This document shows positions 51,959 through 62,933 of a DNA stretch of 64,000 nt, in pieces. The DNA comes from a virus: IMG/VR virus record IMGVR_UViG_3300025073_000025, positions 1-64,000 of that record; one strand, 5' to 3'. Under the pieces are notes generated by a model. It did not search any database. It saw only the letters and a list, made by a program, of their open reading frames with translations, and was not told the DNA's origin. Position numbers and translations under genes: made by a program. Numbering within the stretch: the first letter of the stretch is position 1; each line of letters opens with the position of its first letter.

Positions 51959-54472
51959 TTATTCTGGGGCATCTTCTATCGTATATGAAAAGGTATACGG
52001 CCCCAATACATTACCTTGTACGTCTTGTGCGTATAGTACTACAGTTATTGTTTCTCCGTACCTGTGTACGGGTGCTTGTGGTTGTATATCGGCTGTTATA
52101 TTTAACCATGGTTCTACTATATTTATAGAAGCATATATATTAGAAATACTTTTTTCTTTCGTGTTGAAGTAATATGAATTTTTTAGCGCCGCCGAAAAAT
52201 TTGATGTATTTAAAGCTTCTAGATAAACAACTATTCTATCATTATTATTGAACTTAGTATTAAATGTCTTTACATTATAACCATAAAACAACCTATAAAT
52301 CCTTTCACGAACAACCGGTGAAATGGAATTTAAATTTTCTGCATGTATAAGTATATCTATTGGTCTATCATAAGCAAAGTCATTTACTGGGTGATACTCT
52401 AAATGGTAGCCAATAGTACCACTTATTATCGTATTATAAGAAGAAACGCTGCTACAATAAAACCCAGATAAACTAACATCAGTAATAGTTGAATTCTCAT
52501 ATTTGCCATCCCAGTTAGTGCCACTAACAAGAACAGTTTCCAGTGTCCCCGAAACTACAATTCCTTCATATAAATCAGCGGAAATAATCATACCGGAAGG
52601 AGTTAAGTCGAAAGGAGCAGGAAAAGAGCCCATAAAACCAGAAATGGAACTTCCATATTCTATACTACCTCCTATAATATAAGAACCAGAAACTGTTGTA
52701 TTTGTAATTATACTGCCTAGTACTTCTGCATCATGTATCCAAGTACCTGATATTGCTGTTAAACCAGAATATGTAGTAGTTAAATTTCTATTACCTTGTA
52801 TATTTGTCTTGGTACTATCTACAACTTCTTGGTTCATACTTATATATAAGTTGTTTTGATCAATATTGTAAAGAGAATCTATAATATCTATTTCAATATT
52901 TACATTTTCTAGGTCAGGTGTTATTCCTACCGCCGGCAAAAAATTTAAGAACTGCAGAGAAGAATCATCAACTACATCAAAATAATAAGTTGTGTCTAAC
53001 ATATTTGGTAAAACAGCATATAAGTCTGAAACTACTATATGTACTTCTACTCTATCACCATATATAAATCCTACTGTATTAGACCATGTAAATTGATATG
53101 AATTTTTTTCGCCGGCCAAAAAAACATTACCAGAATTAATCACACCAGCACTAATAACAGGAATATTATTTATATAGACATAAAGAGTACTTAAATCAAC
53201 TCCGGCATGGTCATCTTTTATGTTAAAAGTTATATCATCGTCATATCTTGCATAAGCATAAAAAGGAACAGGATATATAGAATCAATGTACGGAGGTTCT
53301 GAATCCGCCAACCCAACTATAGAACAAGTAAGTTCCTTTATACCAGCAACATTAAAAGACCAAGCCTCATCAAAGCTATTCGTAGAAAGACCACCACATA
53401 TAAATTCTTCATCTTCTGCGTCTAAAGGCAGTTTATCAGAACCATGAGCTGCTATAGAAACTGTTTCATTATCAGCCCACAAAAAGGGTGGGTTATAGGT
53501 AAATTCATAACTATTCTCATCCCCGTCCAAAAAAGCATACAGGGGAGTTTGAATAACACCCGCCTCAATAATAGAACTACCACCTGCTTGGGCTGTTATA
53601 CTTCCACTTATAGTTATGTATAATGAAGACCTATCAACACCCCCTATAGCATCTATTATAGTAAATGATATAGAGGAAGTATTTGGTCTTAGTACAGAAC
53701 CTGGTATAGGTAGAATGTTTTCTAGAGATGGTTTTGTTAAGTCTCCTACACATATATCTGTAGGATTTTCATTTTCCCCGCCGGAAGAATTTTCTACACT
53801 CAACTTAAATAAAGACTCAACCTCAGAAAAACTACCAGTAATATCATCTATTACTACTAAATTTACCTGCCTAGTAATCTTAGGGAAAAAATAATAGGGC
53901 ATAAGTAAGGAAACACTACCATACACATCATACTGGTACAACTCAGAAAAGGCATTTATAGCTCTGAGAATGTAGCCACTATTCAACAATAAAAGCTTAA
54001 AAGTACCAACCATATAATAATCAGATAAATAGGCTGAATAACTGTCTGTTATACTATCTGACCAAACCCTAATACCTAAAGAATCAAACAACTTATATAT
54101 ACTTTTTACAACTAAATACTCTTCTTTCTCTGTATATAATGAAGACAACACCAAGCTATAGGCAGACAAAACAACATCTAAAGTACTTATATTAAAAGTG
54201 CTAGAAATACCATACTGTCTATTAAATATAAAACCCGAACTATTAATAAGACCCATATAATCTACCAAACATATAGGGTAAGTAGGCTGAAACGTAGGGT
54301 CTGTACTTATTATAGTTCCTATGCTTTGAGAATAACACTGTCCTGGTGTTGTTATTTTGTGTCCTTTATCACACACCTGTGTGCCATTATCATAGGCACA
54401 CACCCGAACGCTACTCCCGGGAATACTAAAACTACCAGAGGCATAGTTTATTCCACCCTCTTTCCAGCGCAT
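51959..54472 (-). CDS. Ig-like repeat virion protein (837 aa)
   Basis: The N-terminal 250 residues include VRVCAYDNGTQVCDKGHKI with two cysteines and a helical stretch. From about 250, 390 and 507 three Ig-like repeats begin with P-x-I-x-x-x-x-P (PSLENILPIPGS, PPYIDSIYPVPF, LQFLNFLPAVG), each followed by a strand of the form IDAIGGVDRSSLYI and an NSYxF strand. The same domain ends the 432-residue protein at 60229. It has no signal peptide. It is probably a tail or fibre stalk. The codons at 52177-52202, 52930-52944 and 53103-53124 contain bracketed GC motifs. Confidence 0.65.
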   Translation of the reverse strand: MRWKEGGINYASGSFSIPGSSVRVCAYDNGTQVCDKGHKITTPGQCYSQSIGTIISTDPTFQPTYPICLVDYMGLINSSGFIFNRQYGISSTFNISTLDVVLSAYSLVLSSLYTEKEEYLVVKSIYKLFDSLGIRVWSDSITDSYSAYLSDYYMVGTFKLLLLNSGYILRAINAFSELYQYDVYGSVSLLMPYYFFPKITRQVNLVVIDDITGSFSEVESLFKLSVENSSGGENENPTDICVGDLTKPSLENILPIPGSVLRPNTSSISFTIIDAIGGVDRSSLYITISGSITAQAGGSSIIEAGVIQTPLYAFLDGDENSYEFTYNPPFLWADNETVSIAAHGSDKLPLDAEDEEFICGGLSTNSFDEAWSFNVAGIKELTCSIVGLADSEPPYIDSIYPVPFYAYARYDDDITFNIKDDHAGVDLSTLYVYINNIPVISAGVINSGNVFLAGEKNSYQFTWSNTVGFIYGDRVEVHIVVSDLYAVLPNMLDTTYYFDVVDDSSLQFLNFLPAVGITPDLENVNIEIDIIDSLYNIDQNNLYISMNQEVVDSTKTNIQGNRNLTTTYSGLTAISGTWIHDAEVLGSIITNTTVSGSYIIGGSIEYGSSISGFMGSFPAPFDLTPSGMIISADLYEGIVVSGTLETVLVSGTNWDGKYENSTITDVSLSGFYCSSVSSYNTIISGTIGYHLEYHPVNDFAYDRPIDILIHAENLNSISPVVRERIYRLFYGYNVKTFNTKFNNNDRIVVYLEALNTSNFSAALKNSYYFNTKEKSISNIYASINIVEPWLNITADIQPQAPVHRYGETITVVLYAQDVQGNVLGPYTFSYTIEDAPE
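53103..53124. repeat. T7 / GC palindrome / A7 motif
   Basis: Seven T, an eight-base stretch centred on the palindrome GCCGGC, and seven A follow each other within the codons for VFLAGEKN of the Ig-like protein. It is a clear member of the recurrent bracketed motif class. Confidence 0.65.
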
Positions 54473-54480
54473 TTAAACTC

Positions 54481-57135
54481 CTAACAAGATACATCAGAGG
54501 CTGTTGCTGTTATTGTAACTATACCAACAGTGTTACCTACAGTGTAGATAGTACTAGCAATACCAGAAGCATTAGTACAGAACGTACTAGAAGGAACAGC
54601 TCCATCACCAGCTGACACACTAAACGTAACTGTTTTAGACTGTAAAGGTTCCCCATACACGTTCAAGACAGTAGCATTTATAGAAGATAACGAGCCCGTA
54701 CCTGCAGACATTATTTTTTCTGAAGAAACGACGTTACAAAAAGCTACATCCCTAGCATCCATGTCATAAAACTTAATATTGTCAGAAGCATCAACATAAT
54801 AGAGTGTTGTATAGTTATTTTGGTCCCACGCCCAAGGAAAATCCGAAGAAGCCACATCTAATAATGCTTCATAGGAAGTTCCACTGCATGTAGTTGTACC
54901 GACTGTTTTTATATACGTGCCCTCTCTTTCACTATCATACTCTACATAGGCTAAAGCACCATTTGTATAAGAAGAGTAAGAAAAGGCTACGGCAGAAGTC
55001 TCGGGAACCACGTTTTCCATGTATTTAGTAGCTAAAGACCCGTCTTCAAGGTCTAAAGGTAACAAAGACTTTGAATACTTATATATGTTCTTACCGATCT
55101 TTATATATAAACTCCCTCCCTGAACAGCCGTTAAACTATCTGTGGCTATCTGTACTCTATTTCCTATATAGGAATTATATTCAAGAACATCATTTATAAC
55201 ATCGAACCTCTTAACTACATAACCATCCATATCAGATAGGCCAGCTACCTGCGTCGTCACCCCGTTTGAATTCACGGTCTCTATAGAAAAAACTGGAATA
55301 CCACTAAACAAGTCTGTCCCTGTTACAACTAAGTTATCAAAAACAGCATCTATTGGCTGTGAAGCACCGTCTGCGTACAACTCAAGATTTAAATCTAGTA
55401 GATCACTATCGGTATAAGTAACCCAATTAACAAAACCAGAGCCACTATCATACTTGCATATAATACTACTAGAGGCCCTGTCTATACTTATTCTCCAATC
55501 CCAAGGCCATGAAGAATACGGAAGGGCATTTTGTTGCAAATTTACATCTAAAACCAGCTGTGCACCATTTGCAGGATCGTCGGAATGGGCTATACTCATA
55601 GCCAAGGGGCCGTCTAAATAATCACTGCCCGGTAATAATGATAACAAGTCACCCCTAACATCAGAACTTACACCCCACTCCTCATTAACAGCGTCATAAA
55701 CAAAAGTAAACTTCTCAGAAAAAGACATACCACTAGTAGTTATTCTGAGATTTCTAATTTTCGCATCTCCACCTGTGGTATCAATCGTTTTTCTAACCTG
55801 CAAAGCTTCCCATACACCATCCTTTGCTCCCCCGTATAACCAAGATCCCCTGACACCCATTTGTACAAATACATTATTTGTATCATCATCCACAGCTCTT
55901 AATTCTAACCTAGCCAAGCTAGAGGTTATGTTATTAAACCCTATGTCTATGGAGCTTGTAAAATCTCCGGATAAATAATAATTAGTTATAATACGACCTT
56001 CATCATTAGGAACAAGATAGTCCAAAGTACCAGAAGAAGTATTGACCTGAAAATTTGGCTCACCAGTACCAACCGCCCACCTAGTAGTATTTAACGCCGC
56101 TGTTGCATAATCAAAATCATCGCTAGGTGAAAAACCTACCCCACCAGACCCATCCAAAGACTCATTATACCTTATGGAAACATACGTATCATACCCCCTA
56201 TCATGGGCTATATCATAATAGTCAATCTTATCTAGGACTTTAGTGGTGGCTTTACTACCATCTGTATCCCAAAACTCTAATGTCGGTTCAGCAGAACCAA
56301 CAACCACAGTCTCTGTTAAAAAATGGGCAAAGTCTCCCTTAAATATAACACCGTGCACAGAAGCAGTACTCTCATATAATGGCGAGGTTACATAAGAAAC
56401 ACCAGTAAAACTTGTAGCAGTTTTACCAGTATATGTAATATAGTAATTATCTCCAGAAACACTTTCAACAAACACTGCCCCTCCAGAAAGGCATGTCGTA
56501 GGAAACCCTGCCGTAGAATTTACCAAAAGAGAAGCAGCCCCACCAATCGGAACTGTCTGAGTTAGCAGCGTCTTTTTATACGCCTGTACTCTAAAATACC
56601 TAGCAGTATAGGTAGCCCCCAACGTAATTGTAAAATAGTAAAGTCCTGTGGGGGGAGACTCATCCACTCTGCGCTGTTTATCAGCATCGTACCCAAAAAC
56701 AACAGAGGACCCAGCGATATCGAAAAAGAAGTCCCCATCATAACTATATGAAACTGTTAAATTCTCATAAAAACCCAACATAGAAATACCCCACAGAGTT
56801 ATTTCAGACGTACTTATTTGTGTGGGAAATCCTACTAAAATAACATTAGAGTAGCTAGACGAAGGTAGCCCCGTAGCTTCGGGTATATAGTATTCGCCAT
56901 TAACAAGAGCATACTTACCAGAAGAATCCTTATATTCTGTATAAAACATTACATATGAAGAAGAATTGTTATACCCAACATAAGCAAAAGACGGCTTAGA
57001 AGAAACTAAGGAAGCTTTAACATACTGACTCCCATTAAAAACAAACCTAGTACGATCAGAGTCTTCATAGTCCTCTAATTGTACATTGGGGCTAGAAGTA
57101 TACGTAGGTACTTTACCAGGCTGAACTGTAACCAT
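54481..57135 (-). CDS. Virion protein with discoidin-like, lectin-like and C-terminal Big_1 domains (884 aa)
   Basis: The protein is a close paralogue of the one at 57147: FVFNGSQYV near residue 35, SYSYDGDFFFD, YFRVQAY, LEFWDTDGSKATT, then a concanavalin-like part opening with DDFDYATAALNTTRW. It ends in an invasin-type Ig-like (Big_1) domain from about 820 (INATVLNVYGEPLQSKTVTF, ITATAS). The domain order suggests a fibre protein with a carbohydrate-binding middle part and a distal Ig domain. Confidence 0.7.
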   Translation of the reverse strand: MVTVQPGKVPTYTSSPNVQLEDYEDSDRTRFVFNGSQYVKASLVSSKPSFAYVGYNNSSSYVMFYTEYKDSSGKYALVNGEYYIPEATGLPSSSYSNVILVGFPTQISTSEITLWGISMLGFYENLTVSYSYDGDFFFDIAGSSVVFGYDADKQRRVDESPPTGLYYFTITLGATYTARYFRVQAYKKTLLTQTVPIGGAASLLVNSTAGFPTTCLSGGAVFVESVSGDNYYITYTGKTATSFTGVSYVTSPLYESTASVHGVIFKGDFAHFLTETVVVGSAEPTLEFWDTDGSKATTKVLDKIDYYDIAHDRGYDTYVSIRYNESLDGSGGVGFSPSDDFDYATAALNTTRWAVGTGEPNFQVNTSSGTLDYLVPNDEGRIITNYYLSGDFTSSIDIGFNNITSSLARLELRAVDDDTNNVFVQMGVRGSWLYGGAKDGVWEALQVRKTIDTTGGDAKIRNLRITTSGMSFSEKFTFVYDAVNEEWGVSSDVRGDLLSLLPGSDYLDGPLAMSIAHSDDPANGAQLVLDVNLQQNALPYSSWPWDWRISIDRASSSIICKYDSGSGFVNWVTYTDSDLLDLNLELYADGASQPIDAVFDNLVVTGTDLFSGIPVFSIETVNSNGVTTQVAGLSDMDGYVVKRFDVINDVLEYNSYIGNRVQIATDSLTAVQGGSLYIKIGKNIYKYSKSLLPLDLEDGSLATKYMENVVPETSAVAFSYSSYTNGALAYVEYDSEREGTYIKTVGTTTCSGTSYEALLDVASSDFPWAWDQNNYTTLYYVDASDNIKFYDMDARDVAFCNVVSSEKIMSAGTGSLSSINATVLNVYGEPLQSKTVTFSVSAGDGAVPSSTFCTNASGIASTIYTVGNTVGIVTITATASDVSC

Positions 57136-57146
57136 ATATTACACCC

Positions 57147-60100
57147 TTAACAAGCAGTATTTGTTGCTGTAGCCGTAACAACAGAGGTACCCTCAACGGG
57201 CCCAGCTACAAACACGGTGGTAGCAACACCACTACTCGTTGTACAAGAAGAGGCCGTATTTAATGAGCCAGCCCCAGAAGTTATAGAAAAATTAACTGTT
57301 TTATTAGCCAAAGGATCTCCATACAAGTTTGTAACCTGCGCTGTAATAAGCGAGCTATAGTTTGAATTGGCCGGCAACACAGGTTCACTAGATATCACAT
57401 TACAAAAAGCAACAGACGTATCATCTGAATTAAATACATATACACTATTCCCTACCAGTGTATATAAGACAGAATAGTCTACAGGATCCCTAGCTAAAGG
57501 AACAGAGCAGGCCAATAAATCTAACTCCGCCTCATACCCAGTTTCCAATAAAGACGAGGAAGAAACAGTCGTGATAAAAACACCACGACTATCCTCATAC
57601 CCATAACTAAGACCACCATTAACATAGTCGTCATAACTAAAATGTCGTAGTTCGATAGATGGCAAAGTACCAGAGACAACAACAGAAGCTGTAGACCCTT
57701 CCTCTGGTAATATTATTGGGAGATCTGATTTCTCATACCTATAAATATCTGAATTAATCCTTAGAAACAATGCCCCACCAGAGTCTTTTCTTAAGCCGTT
57801 TGTTGCTATGGACACCTTATTATAATAGTCACCAAAAGAGGCCACAGGGTCTTGCACAAGATCCAAGGCAGATATTGCTAAACCTCGCCCAGAAGTAACA
57901 TCAGGAACATCTGTAACACTACCCTCAGCATTAATAGCAACAACCTCAAAACAAGGTATGGTCCATATAACACTCCCAGAAGACTCAAATAGAGTAGAAC
58001 TAACAGTAGTAAAGTTGCTATTACTTCCAAAAATACCTATTTTAAAATTCTTCCCGTATATCTCTGAAACCAGAACAGAGCTTACGAACCCATCATCAAA
58101 ACTAAAAATAATCTGCCCCAATAGACTGTCATAGCTACTAGACAACATAACCGTAGAACTACTCAACCCAGAGGCCGTGCTCTTATGCGTAATAAAACTA
58201 ATGTGGCTACCATCCGGAGGCATAGCTGACGTTTCCAAGGACACGCTCATGCCGTCCAACAACACACCTGGACCAGAGCCAACATTAACATCAGAAACAT
58301 CCCATAAAACACCTGACGGAGTTAAGCTTTCCCTAGTATAATACCACAAGGAAGAGCTATACTCTAAAGTATGTTTATGGTCTCCTTCTACTAACACATA
58401 GGGATCAATGCTAAGACTACTAAAATTAACATAGGAACTAACAACGTTTACTAACGCACTAACACCCACACCGACAACAGACCCACTGAACCCTGCCCCC
58501 CAATTACTAGCTAAAAATACACCGCCATACATATTATTACTATCTTTATCTATTAACGAAAAACCATAAAAACCGGAACCCGACAAGGTCGCTACTTCGT
58601 TATATAAAGAAGCATCAAAATTACCCGTTATATAAGCCGTGCTTATAAGACCCCCCGCACTAACAACCCCAGAAGAAGTATTAAAAACGGCACACCCCGC
58701 TACAGGGTCCCTATAGAAACCGGTCCCAAGCTCCCCCCATTTAGAAGCATCAAAAGAGCTACCAAAATTTCCAGAAAAATCATCGGTCAAACTAGGACTA
58801 CCAAACCCACCTAAGGCATTAAATCTTATAGCATAATAAACCTCATCAGAAACATCGTAGGAAAGATCATAAACATTATCTACTTCCAATAAATTTGTAA
58901 CTGACTTACTTCCATCAGACTCCCAGTACCTAAGCTGGCTATTGTCTCCACTTACTATCTGAACCTGGGTCAGTTCACAATCATAACTATAAACAAAGGA
59001 ACTTCCTGCTTCAAGATCATCAGAAGCACCAAAACTCCCTATGTTCATTCCCACTAAAGAAGAAGCACCTAAAGAACCATACAAGACAGAAGACATAGGT
59101 TTATAAGATAAAACCAACCCCAACTCAGCACTGTAAGAGAACGTAAATCCTATATTGCCAGAATTACCTATTATAGATTTAAGGCGAACATTTGGACACC
59201 CAACAACATAACCAGGGACAGAAGAATAGGTGATATCAAAAACAAGATCCACATAATCTGGATTAGAAGAAACAACCACATCCTCTGCTAATTCAGCTAT
59301 GTAATATTCAGTAGGAAAAGACATCAAAGAACACGTGCCCTTAATGGTAGAACCTCTGCGAATAGTTCCCACACAATTGTCCAGTCTAACATTATTCAAT
59401 GTTAAAGTAGTACAATTGGGATCCAACGTAATATTTGTAGCACTATAAGTAATAAACCTATCATCTCCACTAATCGGCGGTAAAGAAGAAGACCGGAAAG
59501 TTTTAGTCTGCAAAGAAGTCCCTATACTACCAACATAATAATATAAACCACCGTCTTCATATAAATCAGAACTAGCAGGGAGCCCTGACACCGTGGTCAG
59601 TGTAACCGTCTTACCATTTACGTCTGCTACCCTAGCTGTATTGGTAGCGAATATAAAAGACCTAATACGCCAATAACTAGCTGTGTAATCTGCGTTCAAC
59701 TCTACAGTATAAACATACTGGCCCCTAGGAGAAGCCTCTGTAGAATAAAGTCTTATAGAGTCATCAAATTCAAAGGAAACATCACCCACACTTGTTGGAA
59801 CATTAAAAAAATAATCCCCGTCATGGCTATAATCTACACGTATAAAATCCTTCGGTATATAGTTCGCAGACCAAAACCTAATTTGATTGGTTGTGATAGG
59901 AGAAGAATACCCTATAATAACATGGTCATAAGCACCAGGAGTACCAATATAAACTCCTGTATACATAGGCTCACCATCTAAAAACCTAAAAACATTTGAG
60001 CTGTTTTTAAAATTAGAATATGACAACTTAGAATATACCTGACCATCATAAAGTATTTGTACTTTATTAGCAGAAGCCTCTATAGCAGTAGGAGCCTGAG

Positions 60101-60224
60101 AAACAAAATGCACAAACTGGCTGCCGTTAAACATAAATTTGTCACCATCGGTAAAACCCACTGTACCCTCTAGTGTTGCTATGGGTCCTTGCTTAGTAAG
60201 TTTTCCAGGTACTGTATTAGGCAT
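57147..60224 (-). CDS. Virion protein, paralogue of 54481 with Big_1 end (1025 aa)
   Basis: The order matches its paralogue: FMFNGSQFV, DYSHDGDYFFN, YWRIRSF, LRYWESDGSKSVT, DDFSGNFGSSFDASKW (concanavalin-like), and from about 960 the Ig-like Big_1 domain (ITAQVTNLYGDPLANKTVNF, VVTATAT). It has about 140 extra residues between the first two parts. It starts after GAGAGGATTAG. Tandem duplication followed by divergence is evident. Confidence 0.7.
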   Translation of the reverse strand: MPNTVPGKLTKQGPIATLEGTVGFTDGDKFMFNGSQFVHFVSQAPTAIEASANKVQILYDGQVYSKLSYSNFKNSSNVFRFLDGEPMYTGVYIGTPGAYDHVIIGYSSPITTNQIRFWSANYIPKDFIRVDYSHDGDYFFNVPTSVGDVSFEFDDSIRLYSTEASPRGQYVYTVELNADYTASYWRIRSFIFATNTARVADVNGKTVTLTTVSGLPASSDLYEDGGLYYYVGSIGTSLQTKTFRSSSLPPISGDDRFITYSATNITLDPNCTTLTLNNVRLDNCVGTIRRGSTIKGTCSLMSFPTEYYIAELAEDVVVSSNPDYVDLVFDITYSSVPGYVVGCPNVRLKSIIGNSGNIGFTFSYSAELGLVLSYKPMSSVLYGSLGASSLVGMNIGSFGASDDLEAGSSFVYSYDCELTQVQIVSGDNSQLRYWESDGSKSVTNLLEVDNVYDLSYDVSDEVYYAIRFNALGGFGSPSLTDDFSGNFGSSFDASKWGELGTGFYRDPVAGCAVFNTSSGVVSAGGLISTAYITGNFDASLYNEVATLSGSGFYGFSLIDKDSNNMYGGVFLASNWGAGFSGSVVGVGVSALVNVVSSYVNFSSLSIDPYVLVEGDHKHTLEYSSSLWYYTRESLTPSGVLWDVSDVNVGSGPGVLLDGMSVSLETSAMPPDGSHISFITHKSTASGLSSSTVMLSSSYDSLLGQIIFSFDDGFVSSVLVSEIYGKNFKIGIFGSNSNFTTVSSTLFESSGSVIWTIPCFEVVAINAEGSVTDVPDVTSGRGLAISALDLVQDPVASFGDYYNKVSIATNGLRKDSGGALFLRINSDIYRYEKSDLPIILPEEGSTASVVVSGTLPSIELRHFSYDDYVNGGLSYGYEDSRGVFITTVSSSSLLETGYEAELDLLACSVPLARDPVDYSVLYTLVGNSVYVFNSDDTSVAFCNVISSEPVLPANSNYSSLITAQVTNLYGDPLANKTVNFSITSGAGSLNTASSCTTSSGVATTVFVAGPVEGTSVVTATATNTAC

Positions 60225-60228
60225 TCAA

Positions 60229-61527
60229 CTAATCCTCTCTATATATTATAGGCTCTTTTCTAAATACAGCAGGCTTGCTATCTATTATTAGTACAATTGA
60301 TTCACCGTCTATACCGCCACCTCCGTCAACTACGTCAACCTCAACATCATAGTCAACAGGAACATACCCAATACAAGGCCTTGGATCCTGCGATATTACA
60401 TTAGGAGCCAAGCTTTCCTCTGTAGTAAAAGAATACACATAAAAAGAGTAGTTCTTTTCTTCTGAATTATCCTCTACATATATTGATACTGGTATAGTGT
60501 CACCATATAAAAATTCTTCCGGCGGGCAAAAAGAAATACTATAACCATCACCAGAACTTGTTTCACTTATACTCATACTACTAATAGGTATAAAAACATT
60601 ATTTACATATAGTTCAAGACTACTTATATTTATACCTAATTCATAATCTCTAACAACAAAGGAAATGCAGGTATCAACACCTACACCAATATCCCCATCC
60701 TGCGGAGAAAAAGAAAAAAACCTAGGACCTAAATAGTCCTGTACGGTCATAAACCAATAATCGAAATCTATTTTATTTGGTGGAACGTAAGAGTCATAAA
60801 CCGTCCAATGAACCGCTACTCTTGAATTATACCCAAACTCCTGGTCATTACTCCAAGTAACGTCATAACCGCCTAACCCACCAAAATAAGGGGTTATTTC
60901 TAATCCTGTTTTACTTTCCCCGTCCAAAGAAAGCGTGATAGTTCCTGAACTAAGAGTATAAACATAATTACCCATTCGTATATAAACATCCGTATCAACA
61001 GGATTCTTATAAGAAAACGGTGCTGGGGAAGCATTTAATAATAAGTTACGTTGGTTTAAGGTTGTGTAATTAAACGGAACCTCGGTTTCATAAACTAAGG
61101 TTTCATTCGTTAAACCCGTATCAATATCATATATTACAGTATCTTTACTAGTTATTAATTCAGTAATTAACGATTCTGACGCCATACCAAAGTAATTTTG
61201 TCTTACACTCGCCCCCCGATAATTATCTAACTTCCCATACCTATTAGGCCCAAACCTGCCATACGAGTACCTTTCTAAATCAGATAAAAATGGGGCATTC
61301 GACGGACTATCAGACCAGTCTTCAGACACAGAATAGGGCAAACTAACAAACATTGGGCGGGGATGTTGATAAGCGTAATAAAATTGCACCCCTATCTCTG
61401 TGGAAACCCCCAATAAGGAATCCCTACAGTCTCCCTCGCTACTCCAATTAAAATCTCTATCTGCCACGTACCCACCAACGGACCCCGGAGAGTATTGCCT
61501 TATAGTTATGTCAGAAAAATTAGGCAC
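60229..61527 (-). CDS. Ig-like virion protein (432 aa)
   Basis: A GTG start lies in TAGTGTG at the end of the previous gene. The first 260 residues are not recognised and contain several aromatic-rich strands. From about 269 (GPRFFSFSPQDGD) and 374 (APNVISQDPRPC) come two Ig-like domains of the kind repeated in the 837-residue protein, with VRDYELGINISSLELYVNN as the central strand pair. The second is shortened and ends the protein. Confidence 0.65.
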   Translation of the reverse strand: MPNFSDITIRQYSPGSVGGYVADRDFNWSSEGDCRDSLLGVSTEIGVQFYYAYQHPRPMFVSLPYSVSEDWSDSPSNAPFLSDLERYSYGRFGPNRYGKLDNYRGASVRQNYFGMASESLITELITSKDTVIYDIDTGLTNETLVYETEVPFNYTTLNQRNLLLNASPAPFSYKNPVDTDVYIRMGNYVYTLSSGTITLSLDGESKTGLEITPYFGGLGGYDVTWSNDQEFGYNSRVAVHWTVYDSYVPPNKIDFDYWFMTVQDYLGPRFFSFSPQDGDIGVGVDTCISFVVRDYELGINISSLELYVNNVFIPISSMSISETSSGDGYSISFCPPEEFLYGDTIPVSIYVEDNSEEKNYSFYVYSFTTEESLAPNVISQDPRPCIGYVPVDYDVEVDVVDGGGGIDGESIVLIIDSKPAVFRKEPIIYRED

Positions 61528-61528
61528 A

Positions 61529-62923
61529 CTATACTAATCCATTAGCTACAGTAGCGGTTATCTTCACGTCAGCCTCAGTCGTGCCAGCCCTATATACAGT
61601 ATAGGCTTTTCCAAACACATTTGTTGTCGAAGGATTGGACCCCGTGATTTCTCCTGTAGTCCCGTCCTCTGCCCACACAACGGACTTACTTGCAACAGCA
61701 ACGCCATACTGATCAAGCACAGATGCTTCAACCTGGGCCTGTGAGGACCCGTCTGCGGGCAATATCGGAGGGGTAACGGTAACAGATATAGAACTAACAA
61801 CACGACGTAACAACGTCTTTTCATTACTATAACTGGTAGTCCAAGCCTCATCAGCCAAGGGATTGCCATAAGTCGTTCCTAATTGTAGCCTATAAAGAGT
61901 TATATCTGGTTCATAACCAGAAACAGCCAAATCAAAAACATCCCACGACCCCCCGGCTACCTTATTTATACCTTCCATAGTAAGACTCTTGGCAACTTGT
62001 AAATTTACTACGTCATAAAAAAGCAAATTTGTATCTTTAACCAAGATTAAATAACGATTCCCACTAGCTACACTTGTATTGTACTTATTCGGATAAGAAC
62101 CAGCCACACTATACTGAGCGTAAAAGGAGGCCCCCTTAACATTATCATACTGGGCACCCGTATATTGAACAATATTAGAACCATTAGAGGCGTTTATCTT
62201 ATAAATAGCTCCCGTAGTTGAACCACCAGGAGCATAGTTATTCAATAACCAAATAGCCTTTGTAACATAAACCAAGTCTGGGGGAGAGGGCTCTCCAGCT
62301 ACAAATGTAGCACTAGGACCCCTAAACCCCCCAACGTCAGAATATACACCCTCCGACATCGCTCCTGTTAAATGCAACGTAACACCGTCCCCGTCAACAG
62401 TACTCACAACCATATGCTCTGAAAGAGTAGAAGAATACCTTTGAGAAGTGGGGGTATTACGCCTAACAAAAGAAACCACATCCCCTGAGCCGAACACACT
62501 GTTGCTACTAACTTTAACGTTACTTAAACCGTACGTAAAAGGTGGGTTTATACCATCAAGACCGTTATTACCGACAGACAGACAATAAGACCCCACAGCA
62601 AAATCATTTGCATCATATGTATGTGTGGCATCATTTGTAAGGGCAAATTTACTTATTTGCTTACATATAAATGCATCTATAGCCCACTTCTTTATATACA
62701 AACCCCCACCGCCAGGCTTGCTCTCTAACGACCAAAAATACACACCGTCCCACTCAAGACTATTAACCGTTGCGTCTAATGGTGTATCACACGGATAAGA
62801 AAACGCAGTTGTACCATCCTCTACTTTTACCTGTAAAGCATTTCGCGAATAAGACATAGTATAAAAAAACATTCCATCAGTAGTCATATTCGGGTCTGCT
62901 ATTCGAATGTTCTGTCTGGACAT
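61529..62923 (-). CDS. Virion protein with C-terminal Big_1 domain (464 aa)
   Basis: The N-terminal part (LEWDGVYFWSLESKPGGGGLYIKKWAI) matches the start of the partial gene at the window edge. The middle is beta-rich (YKINASNGSNIVQY, NRYLILVKDTNLLFYD), propeller-like. From about 378 an invasin-type Ig-like domain follows: ITVTPPILPADGSSQAQ-type pattern, VEASVLDQYGVAVASKSV and VKITATVAN. A good GAGGAAAA site precedes the ATG. Confidence 0.68.
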   Translation of the reverse strand: MSRQNIRIADPNMTTDGMFFYTMSYSRNALQVKVEDGTTAFSYPCDTPLDATVNSLEWDGVYFWSLESKPGGGGLYIKKWAIDAFICKQISKFALTNDATHTYDANDFAVGSYCLSVGNNGLDGINPPFTYGLSNVKVSSNSVFGSGDVVSFVRRNTPTSQRYSSTLSEHMVVSTVDGDGVTLHLTGAMSEGVYSDVGGFRGPSATFVAGEPSPPDLVYVTKAIWLLNNYAPGGSTTGAIYKINASNGSNIVQYTGAQYDNVKGASFYAQYSVAGSYPNKYNTSVASGNRYLILVKDTNLLFYDVVNLQVAKSLTMEGINKVAGGSWDVFDLAVSGYEPDITLYRLQLGTTYGNPLADEAWTTSYSNEKTLLRRVVSSISVTVTPPILPADGSSQAQVEASVLDQYGVAVASKSVVWAEDGTTGEITGSNPSTTNVFGKAYTVYRAGTTEADVKITATVANGLV

Positions 62924-62933
62924 TATTTTTCCT